Positions 8,916 through 17,618 of a stretch of DNA of 64,000 nt are shown piece after piece. The stretch comes from Bradyrhizobium sp. JYMT SZCCT0428. GTDB taxonomy: Bacteria; Pseudomonadota; Alphaproteobacteria; Rhizobiales; Xanthobacteraceae. The translations under genes were made by a program, and so were the position numbers. Position 1 is the first letter of the stretch. Each line of letters opens with the position of its first letter. The stretch covers positions 124,001 to 188,000 of the forward strand of contig NZ_JAFCLS010000005.1 of assembly GCF_018131075.1 (NCBI RefSeq), given 5' to 3'. The notes beneath the pieces are model-generated. The model was not told the DNA's origin. It saw nothing but the letters and a program-made list of their open reading frames with translations, and ran no database searches.

Positions 8916-8940
8916 TGCGGATGCATCCCGGCGATCCGCA
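8916..8940. promoter_or_regulatory. Inverted repeat TGCGGAT-N11-ATCCGCA before the MFS gene
   Basis: A perfect 7-bp inverted repeat, containing an inner GGATGCATCC palindrome, lies about 50 bases upstream of the MFS transporter start. Position and symmetry fit a repressor or activator site, but the cognate regulator is not identifiable. Confidence 0.3.
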
Positions 8941-8990
8941 TGATAGGCTGACTGACATAAAGATAAGCAAACCTTGGGAGGAGAGCGATC

Positions 8991-10346
8991 ATGCATCCGA
9001 CTGGTGCGCAAACGTCTTCGCCGCAATCGCCGGCGTTGGAGAGCGGGGAACTCAAGGCGGTTTTCTCGAAGGTTAGCTGGCGCCTCATCCCGCTGCTGCT
9101 GATCGCTTACATGATCGCCTATCTCGATCGCATCAATATCGGCTATGCGCAGCTGCAAATGAAGCAGACTCTGCCGTTCGACGATGCCGTCTACGGCCTG
9201 GGCGCGGGAATATTTTTCATCGGATATTTTTTGTTTGAAGTGCCAAGCAACCTTCTCCTGGAGAGGATCGGTGCGCGCAAGACGCTGTTGCGTATCATGG
9301 TGCTCTGGGGTCTGACCGCATCGGCCATGATGTTCGTGTCCACGCCGTTGCAGTTTTACGTGTTGCGATTCCTGCTCGGTGTCTTCGAGGCAGGCTTTTT
9401 CCCAGGTGTCATTCTGTATTTCACCTACTGGTATCCATCGGTGCGGCGCGGTCAGGTCATTGCGATCTTTATGTCCGCTACCACGATCATTTCCGTGCTT
9501 GCCGGACCGCTTTGCGGCGCTACCTTGAAATATTTCGACGGGGTCGGGGGGCTTTACGGTTGGCAATGGCTGTTCCTGGTGCAGGGATTGCCGGCGGTCA
9601 TTCTTGGGTTCCTGGTGTATTTCCTTCTGGAGGACAAGCCCGCGAATGCCAGCTGGCTCTCGAAGGACGAGAAGAAGCTGCTCGAAGACAGCCTTGCGCA
9701 CAAGGTGAAGGGTGTCGAAAGGGAGCCTGCCGGCACGTTCGGCGGCTTGCTGCGGGATCCGAAAGTGTATGCCCTGTCGCTCGTTTATCTGCTCCTGCTG
9801 GGTGCTACCTATACGATGGTGTTCTGGCTGCCGACCTTGATTCAGAGTTGGGGAATCAAGGATCTGTTGCTCGTCGGGATCTACGCGGCCATCCCTAACG
9901 CAGTCGGTGTCATCGGCATGATCCTGATCGGCCGGCATTCCGACAAGTGGCGCGAGCGGCGCTGGCATTTTGCAGCATGTGTGGTGATTGCTGCGATCGG
10001 CCTGTTCGCGACGACGCTGCTGCAGGGCAACCTGGTCGGATCGCTCCTGGCGCTGTCGTTCGCCGTGATCGGGATAGCGTCTGCTACGCCTCTGTTCTTT
10101 GCGCTGATCAGCGAATACCTCTCGGTCGGAGCTGCCGCCGGTGGCCTCGCGCTCATCAGCAGCCTCGGCAACCTCGGTCCGGCGATAAGTCCGACGATCA
10201 ACGGGCTCATCGTGAGGAGCACAGGTGATAACACTTACAGCATGTATTTCGTGATTGCGCTCTACCTTCTGTCCGGGCTGCTCCTGCTCCTGACGATCCG
10301 GCCGACTGCAACCGCGGGTGTGCCGGCGCCGGTGGCTGCGCACTGA
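8991..10346 (+). CDS. MFS transporter, anion:cation symporter (phthalate permease) family
   Basis: A 451-residue inner-membrane permease with about 12 hydrophobic segments. The early AYLDRINIGYAQLQM and the loop motif LLERIGARKTLLRIM are typical of the anion:cation symporter branch (phthalate, tartrate, glucarate, 4-hydroxyphenylacetate permeases). It would take up an organic anion with protons. GGGAGGAGAG lies about 6-10 bases before ATG 8991, a strong ribosome binding site. It stands alone, so its substrate is not indicated; it converges on the aminotransferase operon. Confidence 0.88.
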   Translation: MHPTGAQTSSPQSPALESGELKAVFSKVSWRLIPLLLIAYMIAYLDRINIGYAQLQMKQTLPFDDAVYGLGAGIFFIGYFLFEVPSNLLLERIGARKTLLRIMVLWGLTASAMMFVSTPLQFYVLRFLLGVFEAGFFPGVILYFTYWYPSVRRGQVIAIFMSATTIISVLAGPLCGATLKYFDGVGGLYGWQWLFLVQGLPAVILGFLVYFLLEDKPANASWLSKDEKKLLEDSLAHKVKGVEREPAGTFGGLLRDPKVYALSLVYLLLLGATYTMVFWLPTLIQSWGIKDLLLVGIYAAIPNAVGVIGMILIGRHSDKWRERRWHFAACVVIAAIGLFATTLLQGNLVGSLLALSFAVIGIASATPLFFALISEYLSVGAAAGGLALISSLGNLGPAISPTINGLIVRSTGDNTYSMYFVIALYLLSGLLLLLTIRPTATAGVPAPVAAH

Positions 10347-10433
10347 CGGAACCTGACAAGAGCCCTGGTGAGTTGGGCGACTGCGATCCGTCGTGCCGAT
10401 AAAAGCGAGGGCGATGAGCACGTGAGAGGCTAA

Positions 10434-10474
10434 GCGCAGGCCCTCTGATCTACGCTGATTTTGCGGGCCTGCGC
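10434..10474. terminator. Bidirectional hairpin between convergent genes
   Basis: GCGCAGGCCC (10434-10443) and GGGCCTGCGC (10465-10474) form a perfect 10-bp stem with a 21-base loop. It lies between the convergent ends of the MFS transporter and the aminotransferase, where a bidirectional terminator is expected. There is no clear T-run on either side. Confidence 0.45.
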
Positions 10475-10558
10475 AGCGAAGGGGTCAAAAGGCGTCCACG
10501 CGAAGGCTTGTGGCTCTGCCCACAACGGATGAGCCAGTTCGACGACCGGTTCGCTGTC

Positions 10559-11788
10559 CTAGGACAGTTGCGCGGACGCTGCCGCGATGCGCCGGCAGGC
10601 CTCCATGAGTTCGGCGGCCGACGTTGCGTAGGAGATGCGGAAATATGGCGCGAGGCCAAATGCCGAGCCGGGAACGACCGCGACGCCGACGGTACGCAGC
10701 AGATATTCCGCAAAGGCCGTGTCGCTCGTAATGATGCCGCCGTCAGGAGCCTTCTGGCCGATCAGGCCCGCGCAGCTGGCGAACGTGTAGAACGCGCCTT
10801 CGGGCACGCGGCAGGTGATGCCCTCGATCCCGTTCAATGCGGAAACGACGAGATCGCGGCGCGCCTGAAACGACCGGCAATGCTCGCGCACGATGTCTTG
10901 CGGACCGTTGAGGGCTTCCACGGCCGCGGCCTGGCTGATCGACGATGCGCAGGACGTCGATTGGCTCTGCACGACAGCCATGGCGCGAACCAGCGCGCTT
11001 GGCCCGCCGGCGTAGCCGATGCGCCAGCCGGTCATCGCATAGGCCTTGGAAACACCGTTGACGGTCAGAATGCGGTTGCGAAGTCCCGGTTCGATCGCGG
11101 CCGGTGTGACAAAGCGGAAGTCGTCGTAGACGATGTGCTCGTAGATGTCGTCAACGATCAGCCAGACATGCCGGTGTCGCGACAGCACGTCGAGCAGCGG
11201 CCGATAGTCAGCCTCGCGATAGGCGGCTCCGGTGGGATTCGACGGCGAATTCAGCATCACCCAGCGGGTGCGCGGCGTGATCGCGGCTTCGAGATCGCCG
11301 GCGGTGAGCCGGAAGCCGTTGGCTTCCGAACACGGCACCAGAACCGGCTTGCCGCCTGCGATGAGGACGATGTCGGCGTAGCTCACCCAGAACGGCGTCG
11401 GGATGATGACCTCGTCGCCCGGATCGAGGCTGGCCATCATCGCATTGTAGAGGATCTGCTTCGCACCGCTTGAAACCGTGATCTCGTCCTGAGCGAATTC
11501 AAGGCCGTTGTCGCGCTGGAACTTGGCTCGGATAGCGGATTTGAGTTCTGGCGTTCCGTCGAGCGCGGTGTATTTGGTCGCGCCGTCGTGCATGGCGCGC
11601 GCTGCCGCGTCCTTGATGTGAGCGGGCGTGTCGAAGTCGGGCTCTCCGGTGCCTAGGATGATGACATCCTTGCCCTCGCGCTTCAGATCGGTGGCGAGGC
11701 CGGTAATCTTCAGGATCTCCGATACCCCGATCGACGAAAGCCGGGAGGCCGGGCGGAAATGCGATGATGTCGGAAGCGGCGCGTTCAT
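10559..11788 (-). CDS. PLP-dependent aminotransferase, class I/II
   Basis: A 409-residue fold-type I aminotransferase of the aspartate/aromatic group. Visible motifs are ILGTGEPDFDTP near residue 50, NSPSNPTGAAY, IVDDIYEHIVYD and VNGVSKAYAMTGWRIGYAGG, whose Lys (near residue 245) is the PLP Schiff-base residue. ATG 11788 is preferred because GGAAG lies 6-7 bases before it; an upstream in-frame ATG (11800) abuts the stop of the ALDH gene. Co-transcription with an ALDH7-type aminoadipate-semialdehyde dehydrogenase suggests that it converts 2-aminoadipate to 2-oxoadipate, or acts on lysine; that substrate is inferred from the neighbour. Confidence 0.87.
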   Translation of the reverse strand: MNAPLPTSSHFRPASRLSSIGVSEILKITGLATDLKREGKDVIILGTGEPDFDTPAHIKDAAARAMHDGATKYTALDGTPELKSAIRAKFQRDNGLEFAQDEITVSSGAKQILYNAMMASLDPGDEVIIPTPFWVSYADIVLIAGGKPVLVPCSEANGFRLTAGDLEAAITPRTRWVMLNSPSNPTGAAYREADYRPLLDVLSRHRHVWLIVDDIYEHIVYDDFRFVTPAAIEPGLRNRILTVNGVSKAYAMTGWRIGYAGGPSALVRAMAVVQSQSTSCASSISQAAAVEALNGPQDIVREHCRSFQARRDLVVSALNGIEGITCRVPEGAFYTFASCAGLIGQKAPDGGIITSDTAFAEYLLRTVGVAVVPGSAFGLAPYFRISYATSAAELMEACRRIAAASAQLS

Positions 11789-11800
11789 GGCAACTTCCAT

Positions 11801-13357
11801 TCAATCCACGTCGAACTTGACGCCCTGGGCGAGCGGCAGCGTGCGGCCATAGTTGATCGTGTTGGTGGCGCGGCGCATGTAGGCCTTCCAGGCATCCGAC
11901 CCGGACTCACGTCCGCCGCCGGTTTCTTTCTCGCCGCCGAATGCGCCGCCGATCTCGGCGCCTGAGGGGCCGATGTTAACGTTGGCGATCCCGCAATCGG
12001 AGCCGCGCGCCGACAAGAAGGCTTCGGCCTCGCGCAGATCGTTGGTGAAGATCGAAGACGATAACCCTTGCGGAACTGCATTGTGCAATTCGATCACGGC
12101 ATTGAAGTCGCTGTATTTGATGACATAGAGGATCGGCGCAAAAGTCTCGCGCTCGACCGTTCCTGTCTGTCCACCGATCTCGACCAGCGCCGGCCGGACA
12201 TAGAAAGCCGCGTCGGCGCCTGCAACGGTGACGCGGTCGCCGCCGACAATGGCCGCACCGGCGGCCTTGGCTTCGCCGAGGGCGCGCTGCATCGATTCAA
12301 AAGCGAGGCCGTCGATCAGTGGGCCGACCAGATTGCCGGTGAGGGGATTGCCGACGGAAACGGACTGATAGACCTTCTTCAGGCGCGGCACGAAGCTGTC
12401 ATAGACGCTCTCGTGAACGAACAGGCGGCGCAGTGTGGTGCAGCGCTGGCCGGCCGTGCCCATGGCCGCAAAGGCGACGCCGCGCAGCGTGAGGTCGAGG
12501 TCCGCCGTCGGCGTGACCACCGCCGCATTGTTGCCGCCGAGCTCCAGAATGGCGCGGGCGAAACGCTGCGCGAGCTTCGGCGCGACGGCGCGTCCCATCG
12601 CGGTCGAACCGGTCGCCGAGACCAGGGGAACCCTGGTGTTGTTGACGAGGGCCTCACCGATCTCGCGCCCTCCGACCAGCACGGCAGACAACCCGTCGGG
12701 CACTGCGCCGCCATCGGCCTTGAACCGCTTCAGGGCGCGGGCGAACAGCGCGTCGGTCGCCAGGGCGGTGAGGGGCGTCTTTTCCGACGGCTTCCAGACG
12801 ATGCTGTTGCCGCAGACCAATGCCAGCGCCGCATTCCATGACCAGACCGCGACCGGGAAATTGAACGCTGAGATGATGCCGGTGACACCGAGCGGATGCC
12901 AGGTCTCCGCCATCCGGTGCTCGTGGCGCTCGGTCGCGATCGTCAAGCCGTAGAGCTGCCGGGAAAGCCCCACGGCGTAGTCGCAAATGTCGATCATCTC
13001 CTGCACTTCGCCGAGACCTTCGGACTCGATCTTGCCCGCCTCGATGGAAACCAGCCGGCCGAGCGCGCGCTTGCTGGCGCGCAGCTCTTCGCCGAGCAGC
13101 CGCACCAGTTCACCGCGCTTGGGCGCCGGGACAAGGCGCCATTGCAGGAAAGCCGCGTGAGCTTTTTCGATCGCCGAGGTCGCGCCGGCGGCGTCGATCT
13201 CCCTGACATGTGCCACGGTTTCGCCGGTGATCGGGGCCTTCGCGATCAGCGTGCCACCGGTATAGCTGACAGGTTCGACACCGAGTTCAATCAGAAGCGC
13301 GTCGACGTCGGCCTTGAGCGAGAGGTCTTTGGTTGTGGCGGATTGTTTGTCTGACAT
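11801..13357 (-). CDS. amaB: ALDH7-type aldehyde dehydrogenase (alpha-aminoadipate-semialdehyde dehydrogenase)
   Basis: A 518-residue NAD(P)-dependent dehydrogenase of the antiquitin group. Diagnostic segments are ISAFNFPVAVWSWNAALAL, ILELGGNNAAVV with the catalytic Glu (about residue 270), and GTAGQRCTTLRRL with the catalytic Cys (about residue 304). ELGGNN rather than ELGGKN is characteristic of ALDH7. Known ALDH7/AmaB enzymes oxidise alpha-aminoadipate semialdehyde to aminoadipate in lysine and pipecolate catabolism. The aminotransferase follows immediately, and the AmaA-like oxidase lies beyond the LysR gene. The 258 bases upstream to the LysR stop should contain its promoter. Confidence 0.86.
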   Translation of the reverse strand: MSDKQSATTKDLSLKADVDALLIELGVEPVSYTGGTLIAKAPITGETVAHVREIDAAGATSAIEKAHAAFLQWRLVPAPKRGELVRLLGEELRASKRALGRLVSIEAGKIESEGLGEVQEMIDICDYAVGLSRQLYGLTIATERHEHRMAETWHPLGVTGIISAFNFPVAVWSWNAALALVCGNSIVWKPSEKTPLTALATDALFARALKRFKADGGAVPDGLSAVLVGGREIGEALVNNTRVPLVSATGSTAMGRAVAPKLAQRFARAILELGGNNAAVVTPTADLDLTLRGVAFAAMGTAGQRCTTLRRLFVHESVYDSFVPRLKKVYQSVSVGNPLTGNLVGPLIDGLAFESMQRALGEAKAAGAAIVGGDRVTVAGADAAFYVRPALVEIGGQTGTVERETFAPILYVIKYSDFNAVIELHNAVPQGLSSSIFTNDLREAEAFLSARGSDCGIANVNIGPSGAEIGGAFGGEKETGGGRESGSDAWKAYMRRATNTINYGRTLPLAQGVKFDVD

Positions 13358-13615
13358 AGGGGGCTCTTTCCGAGGGCTCGTTGATTTCAGAGAAGGCGGC
13401 TGTCAGCGATTGGTTTGAGACGTCACCATCATTCTCCGTCAGGGGCCGGAAGGCGATGTCCCGCCTCATAGCTCATAGAGAGGTCAACGGTCCGGCATTT
13501 TCAAACGATAGAAGTTCAATAAGTCATTCCGGCGTCGAATGACCAGGGGCCAAATCCCAAAACGGCCGACAGTTGAGGATGAGTCGCAGACCCGACCTCA
13601 TCGGAGCGCGACGCT

Positions 13616-14548
13616 TCAGCGGTCTGGCGCCGTTTCCAGAAGAAGCCATTCCCGGAAGGCAACAAGTGGCGGATGGTAGGCTCGGTCGGTCGGCCAAACC
13701 AGATAATAGGCCTCGGCGCTTTTCATCGGCAGATCGAGCGCGCGCACCAGCTTGCCGGTGCTCAGCTCCTCCTCGATGAGAAATTCGGGAAGCAGCGCGA
13801 CGCCGAGCCCGGATATCGCCGCCTGGGAAGCGGTGGCGAACTGGTCCAGCAGCATGCCATGGACGGCATGGGCATCCACGCCGTGCAGCGTCAGCCATTG
13901 TTCCCAGGCGTCGGGGCGCGTCGTCAGGTGCAGAAGAGGGGCCTTCCGCAGGTCGCTGGCTTGCTTGAAACCATAACGTTCTCGCAGCTCGGCGCTGCAG
14001 GCGGGGATCACGGTCTCCGACCGCAGCAACGCCAGTTCACCTCCTTGCCATTCCGGACGCCCGAAATGGATCGCCGCGTCGACAGGCTCCAGCCTGAAGT
14101 CGAAATTCGAGAGCCGGGTGACGAGATTGATGGTGATGCCGGGGTTGCCCGCCAGGAATTTGGGAAGCCGCGGCGCCAGCCATCGGGTGCCGAAGGTCGG
14201 CAGGATCGCCAGCGTCAGCGTGCCGCCGAACGGATTGGCACGCAGATTGAGCGAGGCCGTGCTGATCTTGCGTAGCGCGTCGCGTATCTCGCGGGCGTAG
14301 GCGTCGCCGCCCACGGTCAGGCGGATGGTCTGCCGCTCGCGATGAAACAGCTCGACCTCGAGTTGCTCTTCCAGCGCCTTGACCTGGCGGCTTACCGCGC
14401 CTTGCGTCAGCGACAGCTCTTTTGCCGCGGCCGTGATGCTTCCGGTCCGCGCCGCCGCTTCAAAGGCGGACAGCAGAGGCAGCGATGGCAAAAAGCGGCG
14501 GGGGCCCTGCACGTCATTCTCCAACCGAATGAGGTCTTGATCAAACAT
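13616..14548 (-). CDS. LysR-type transcriptional regulator (GcvA/AmpR-like)
   Basis: A 310-residue LysR regulator. The winged helix is FEAAARTGSITAAAKELSLT followed by QGAVSRQVKALEEQLEVELF (about residues 20-65); the rest is a two-lobe ligand-binding domain. ATG 14548 gives MFDQDLIRLENDVQG; an upstream in-frame start at 14605 would add 19 residues with no homology. It is divergent from the FAD oxidase (14718), the usual arrangement for a LysR regulator and its target, so the 169 bases between them should contain its binding site. It lies inside the pipecolate/lysine-type island. Confidence 0.88.
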   Translation of the reverse strand: MFDQDLIRLENDVQGPRRFLPSLPLLSAFEAAARTGSITAAAKELSLTQGAVSRQVKALEEQLEVELFHRERQTIRLTVGGDAYAREIRDALRKISTASLNLRANPFGGTLTLAILPTFGTRWLAPRLPKFLAGNPGITINLVTRLSNFDFRLEPVDAAIHFGRPEWQGGELALLRSETVIPACSAELRERYGFKQASDLRKAPLLHLTTRPDAWEQWLTLHGVDAHAVHGMLLDQFATASQAAISGLGVALLPEFLIEEELSTGKLVRALDLPMKSAEAYYLVWPTDRAYHPPLVAFREWLLLETAPDR

Positions 14549-14717
14549 GACTTGGCCCGGCGCTGCTGGCAACGATAGATTACGCCCGGCCTCGCAGTCA
14601 CGCATTCGGCATCTCTTCCAACGGTCAGCATCCTACTTGCCGAATTGGAATGAACCGGTCAACGCGCCTCGAAAAGCCAGACCTTGCGGGCGGCAACAGA
14701 CGAGGACGTCGCAGACG

Positions 14718-16001
14718 ATGCTAGATAACGCGAGATCCCACGGTCTCTGGGAATTGACCGCACCGGCGGCGCCTGAAACGGCTGAGTTACGCGGATCGAT
14801 CAAGGTCGATACCGCCATCGTCGGTGGTGGATATACCGGTCTCTCGGCCGCTCTCCATCTCGCCGAGGGCGGCGCCGACGTCGCATTGCTGGAGGCGGTG
14901 GAGATCGGCTTTGGCGGGGCCGGCCGGAACGTCGGTCTGGTCAATGCCGGCATGTGGGTGATGCCGGACGTGCTTCCCGACATGCTCGGCGGCGATTACG
15001 GCGAGCGTCTTCTCGGATTGCTGGGCGACGCCCCGAAGCTTGTGTTTGATCTCATCGACCGTCATCGCATCGATTGCGAAGTCGAGCGTGCCGGCACGTT
15101 GCATTGCGCCGTCGGCCTCAAAGGGCTGAAGGAGCTGGAGCAGCGCGCAGCGCAGTGGAGCCGCCGCGGCGCGCCGGTGGAGTTGCTGAACGCCGCTGAC
15201 ACCGAAGCGAAAATTGGCTCCCCGACTTACGCCGGATCGCTGTGGGATCGGCGTGCGGGCACGATCCAGCCCCTGGCCTATGCGCGGGGTCTTGCTCGTA
15301 TCGCTTTGAATGCCGGCGCGAAGATATTCACCCGCAGCGCGGTTATCTCCGCCGAGCGAATTGGCGGCAAATGGAAGCTGCAAACCGCTGCTGGCAGCGT
15401 CGTCGCCGATCGTGTCATCGTGGCGACCGATGCCTACGCGACGGGCCCTTGGTCCGAAGTTACGATGGAGCAGGTCCACCTGCCTTATTTCAACTTTGCC
15501 ACCCAGCCGCTGTCCGACAACATCCGTGCGTCCATTCTTCCCGAACGGCAGGGGGCCTGGGACACCAATGAAGTGCTGAGTTCGTTTCGTTTCGACCGTG
15601 CCGGCCGCCTCGTGTTCGGAAGCTGCGGAGCGCTGCGTGGGACCGGTGCGGCGGTTCACCGATCCTGGGCAAAGCGGGCGCTCAAGAAGCTTTTCCCGCA
15701 AATCGGCGACGTTAGGTTCGAATCTGAATGGTACGGCCTGATCGGAATGACCGACGATAACCTGCCGCGATTCCACAAGCTCGCTGAAAACGTGATCGGC
15801 TTCAGCGGCTACAACGGGCGCGGTATTGCGCCCGGCACGAGCTTCGGACGCCTGTTGGCGCTCCACGCGCTTGGACAACTCGACGAGAAAGATCTGCCGT
15901 TACCGGCGTCGTTGCCAACCAAGCCCAATTTCCGGAACGCCAAATCGGCATTTTACGAGGTCGGGGCACAGCTCCTTCATCTGGTCCAGGCGCGGCGGTA
16001 A
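14718..16001 (+). CDS. FAD-dependent amine/amino-acid oxidase (AmaA / PuuB-like, DAO fold)
   Basis: A 427-residue flavoprotein of the DAO family. The FAD motif AIVGGGYTGLSAALHLAEGG sits near residue 30, followed by GGAGRNVGLVNAG, and the C-terminal flavin segment is FSGYNGRGIAPGTSFG. The overall pattern is that of gamma-glutamylputrescine oxidase (PuuB) and L-pipecolate oxidase (AmaA). With an ALDH7 gene nearby, pipecolate oxidation to piperideine-6-carboxylate (in equilibrium with aminoadipate semialdehyde) is the best guess. ATG 14718 is chosen because upstream codons give a low-complexity, non-homologous extension overlapping the LysR start. Confidence 0.82.
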   Translation: MLDNARSHGLWELTAPAAPETAELRGSIKVDTAIVGGGYTGLSAALHLAEGGADVALLEAVEIGFGGAGRNVGLVNAGMWVMPDVLPDMLGGDYGERLLGLLGDAPKLVFDLIDRHRIDCEVERAGTLHCAVGLKGLKELEQRAAQWSRRGAPVELLNAADTEAKIGSPTYAGSLWDRRAGTIQPLAYARGLARIALNAGAKIFTRSAVISAERIGGKWKLQTAAGSVVADRVIVATDAYATGPWSEVTMEQVHLPYFNFATQPLSDNIRASILPERQGAWDTNEVLSSFRFDRAGRLVFGSCGALRGTGAAVHRSWAKRALKKLFPQIGDVRFESEWYGLIGMTDDNLPRFHKLAENVIGFSGYNGRGIAPGTSFGRLLALHALGQLDEKDLPLPASLPTKPNFRNAKSAFYEVGAQLLHLVQARR

Positions 16002-16041
16002 GTCCGGGTCATCCAATTCTGAAGTTGTGGCAGAAAGATCA

Positions 16042-16079
16042 GATAGGAAATTAGTTGACGATAGGAAACTTTTGATCAA
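16042..16079 (+). promoter_or_regulatory. Tandem direct repeat (GATAGGAAA x2) upstream of the transporter operon
   Basis: GATAGGAAATTAGTTGA begins at 16042 and GATAGGAAACTTTTGA at 16060, an 18-base period (close to two helical turns), about 80-105 bases before the LivG-like gene. TTGACG between the copies could be part of a -35 box. Phased repeats suggest a regulator binding site, perhaps for the XRE-cupin protein encoded downstream. Inferred. Confidence 0.4.
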
Positions 16080-16149
16080 AGCTGGGCGCGCGGCCTGGTT
16101 CTAATCCCGACTCTCCAATCCGGGATCCAAGCCTGAGCAGGGTAAAGGC

Positions 16150-16911
16150 ATGACGGATGGCGCCGTATACGCTCTGGAAACCCGCGGCCTCAGCCGCGAG
16201 TTCGGCGGCTTCTTCGCTGTCAATAGCGTCAACTTCCGCCTTGCCCGCAACAGCATGCACGCCGTCATCGGTCCCAACGGGGCCGGCAAGACCACTCTGT
16301 TCAACCTTCTGACAAAATACCTTCCGCCTTCGGCCGGTACGATCCTTCACGACGGCCACGACGTCACCCGCCTCAGCATGCCGGCGATGGCCAAGCGCAG
16401 CGTGGTGCGCTCCTTCCAGATCTCGGCAGTGTTCGCAGGGCTGACCGTGCGCGAGAACATCGAACTCGCTTTGCTGCCTGAGCATGGTCTCGCCTGGAAT
16501 CTGCTCGGCCGGATTTCGCGCCATCGCGGCGTGCTGGACCGCGCCGATGCGTTGCTCGGGCGCTTCGGCCTGTCGGAATATGCCGAGACGATGGCGGGCA
16601 GTCTTTCCTATGGCCGCAAGCGCGTGCTCGAACTGGCGACGACGCTTGCGCTCGAACCCAAGGTGTTACTGCTCGACGAGCCGATGGCGGGGCTCGGCCA
16701 CGAAGATATCGGGCGCGTGACACAATTGATCCGCGAGGCCGGCCGGGACCGCACGGTGCTGCTGGTCGAGCACAACATGAATGTGGTCGCCGAACTCGCC
16801 GACACCATCACCGTGATGGTGCGCGGCGAAGTGCTGGCGGAAGGAAGCTATGCGGAGGTGTCCTCGCGCGCCGACGTGATGGCCGCCTATACGGGGCAGG
16901 CGCATGCCTGA
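16150..16911 (+). CDS. Branched-chain-amino-acid-type ABC transporter ATP-binding protein (LivG-like)
   Basis: A 253-residue cytoplasmic ATPase. Walker A is GPNGAGKTTLF; the signature is LSYGRKRVLEL, a common LivG variant of LSGGQ; Walker B is VLLLDEPMAGL; the H-loop is LLVEHNMN. It energises a HAAT-family importer together with the LivF-like protein and fused permease downstream. Its stop overlaps the LivF-like start by 8 bases, showing one operon. Substrate is set by the periplasmic protein at 19628; context suggests a cyclic or basic amino acid. Confidence 0.92.
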   Translation: MTDGAVYALETRGLSREFGGFFAVNSVNFRLARNSMHAVIGPNGAGKTTLFNLLTKYLPPSAGTILHDGHDVTRLSMPAMAKRSVVRSFQISAVFAGLTVRENIELALLPEHGLAWNLLGRISRHRGVLDRADALLGRFGLSEYAETMAGSLSYGRKRVLELATTLALEPKVLLLDEPMAGLGHEDIGRVTQLIREAGRDRTVLLVEHNMNVVAELADTITVMVRGEVLAEGSYAEVSSRADVMAAYTGQAHA

Positions 16912-17605
16912 GACCCTCACGGTCGGCAACCTCGAGGCCTGGTACGGCGAGTCCAAGGTCCTGCACGGAATGGATTTCAGTGTCAGGGCGGGCGAGGTGG
17001 TGACGCTGCTCGGCCGCAACGGCGCCGGCAAGACCACGACGCTGAAGGCGATCATGGGCCTACTTGACAAGCGTTCGGGTTCGATCGCGCTCAACGGCCG
17101 TGAGATCATCGGCGCCGCGCCCTATGACATCGCGCGCAAGGGCATCGCTTTCTGTCCGGAGGAGCGCGGCATCTTTGCGAGCCTGAGCGTGCGCGAAAAC
17201 CTGCTGCTGCCGCCGAAGGTCGCTGCCGGCGGCATGACGGTCGCGCAGATCCTTGAGCTGTTCCCGAACCTGAAGGAGCGGCTCGACAGCCAGGGCACGA
17301 AGCTGTCCGGCGGCGAGCAGCAGATGCTTGCCCTCGGCCGCATTCTGCATACCGGCGCGCGCATCCTGCTGCTCGACGAGCCGACCGAGGGCCTGGCTCC
17401 CGTTATCATCCGCCAGATCGGCCGTACCATCACCGAACTGAAGACGCTCGGATTCACCATCCTCCTGGTCGAGCAGAATGTCGGCTTCGCCGCCGGTCTC
17501 GCCGACCGACACTACATCGTCGAACTCGGCCGCATCGTCGAGGAAATCCCGGGTGCAGCGTTCGAAGGCAGGCTCGGTTCGCTCAAAAGCTATCTCGGAC
17601 TCTGA
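16904..17605 (+). CDS. Branched-chain-amino-acid-type ABC transporter ATP-binding protein (LivF-like)
   Basis: A 233-residue ATPase with Walker A LLGRNGAGKTTTL, signature KLSGGEQQML, Walker B ILLLDEPTEGLAP and H-loop LLVEQNVGF. LivF proteins are about this length and pair with LivG as a heterodimer. The ATG lies inside the last codons of the LivG-like gene and its stop is 13 bases before the permease start, so the three genes are tightly coupled. Confidence 0.92.
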   Translation: MPETLTVGNLEAWYGESKVLHGMDFSVRAGEVVTLLGRNGAGKTTTLKAIMGLLDKRSGSIALNGREIIGAAPYDIARKGIAFCPEERGIFASLSVRENLLLPPKVAAGGMTVAQILELFPNLKERLDSQGTKLSGGEQQMLALGRILHTGARILLLDEPTEGLAPVIIRQIGRTITELKTLGFTILLVEQNVGFAAGLADRHYIVELGRIVEEIPGAAFEGRLGSLKSYLGL

Positions 17606-17618
17606 CCAAAAGGGCATC

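Larger units (their letters stand above)
8096..8990. other. Intergenic region with a gene relic and promoter elements
   Basis: About 900 bases without an intact gene. From 8096 to about 8270 it is AT-rich and promoter-like for the minus-strand polyol operon. Between 8600 and 8900 it holds a decayed wax-ester-synthase/DGAT fragment, listed separately. A 7-bp inverted repeat lies at 8916-8940, before the MFS gene. The frames in 8350-8600 are not recognisable and may be further relic sequence. Confidence 0.5.

Noticed and set aside
8829..10421. A 530-codon open frame on the minus strand opposite the MFS transporter
   Set aside because: The plus strand encodes a clear 12-segment permease; the opposite frame is highly charged and has no homology I recognise.
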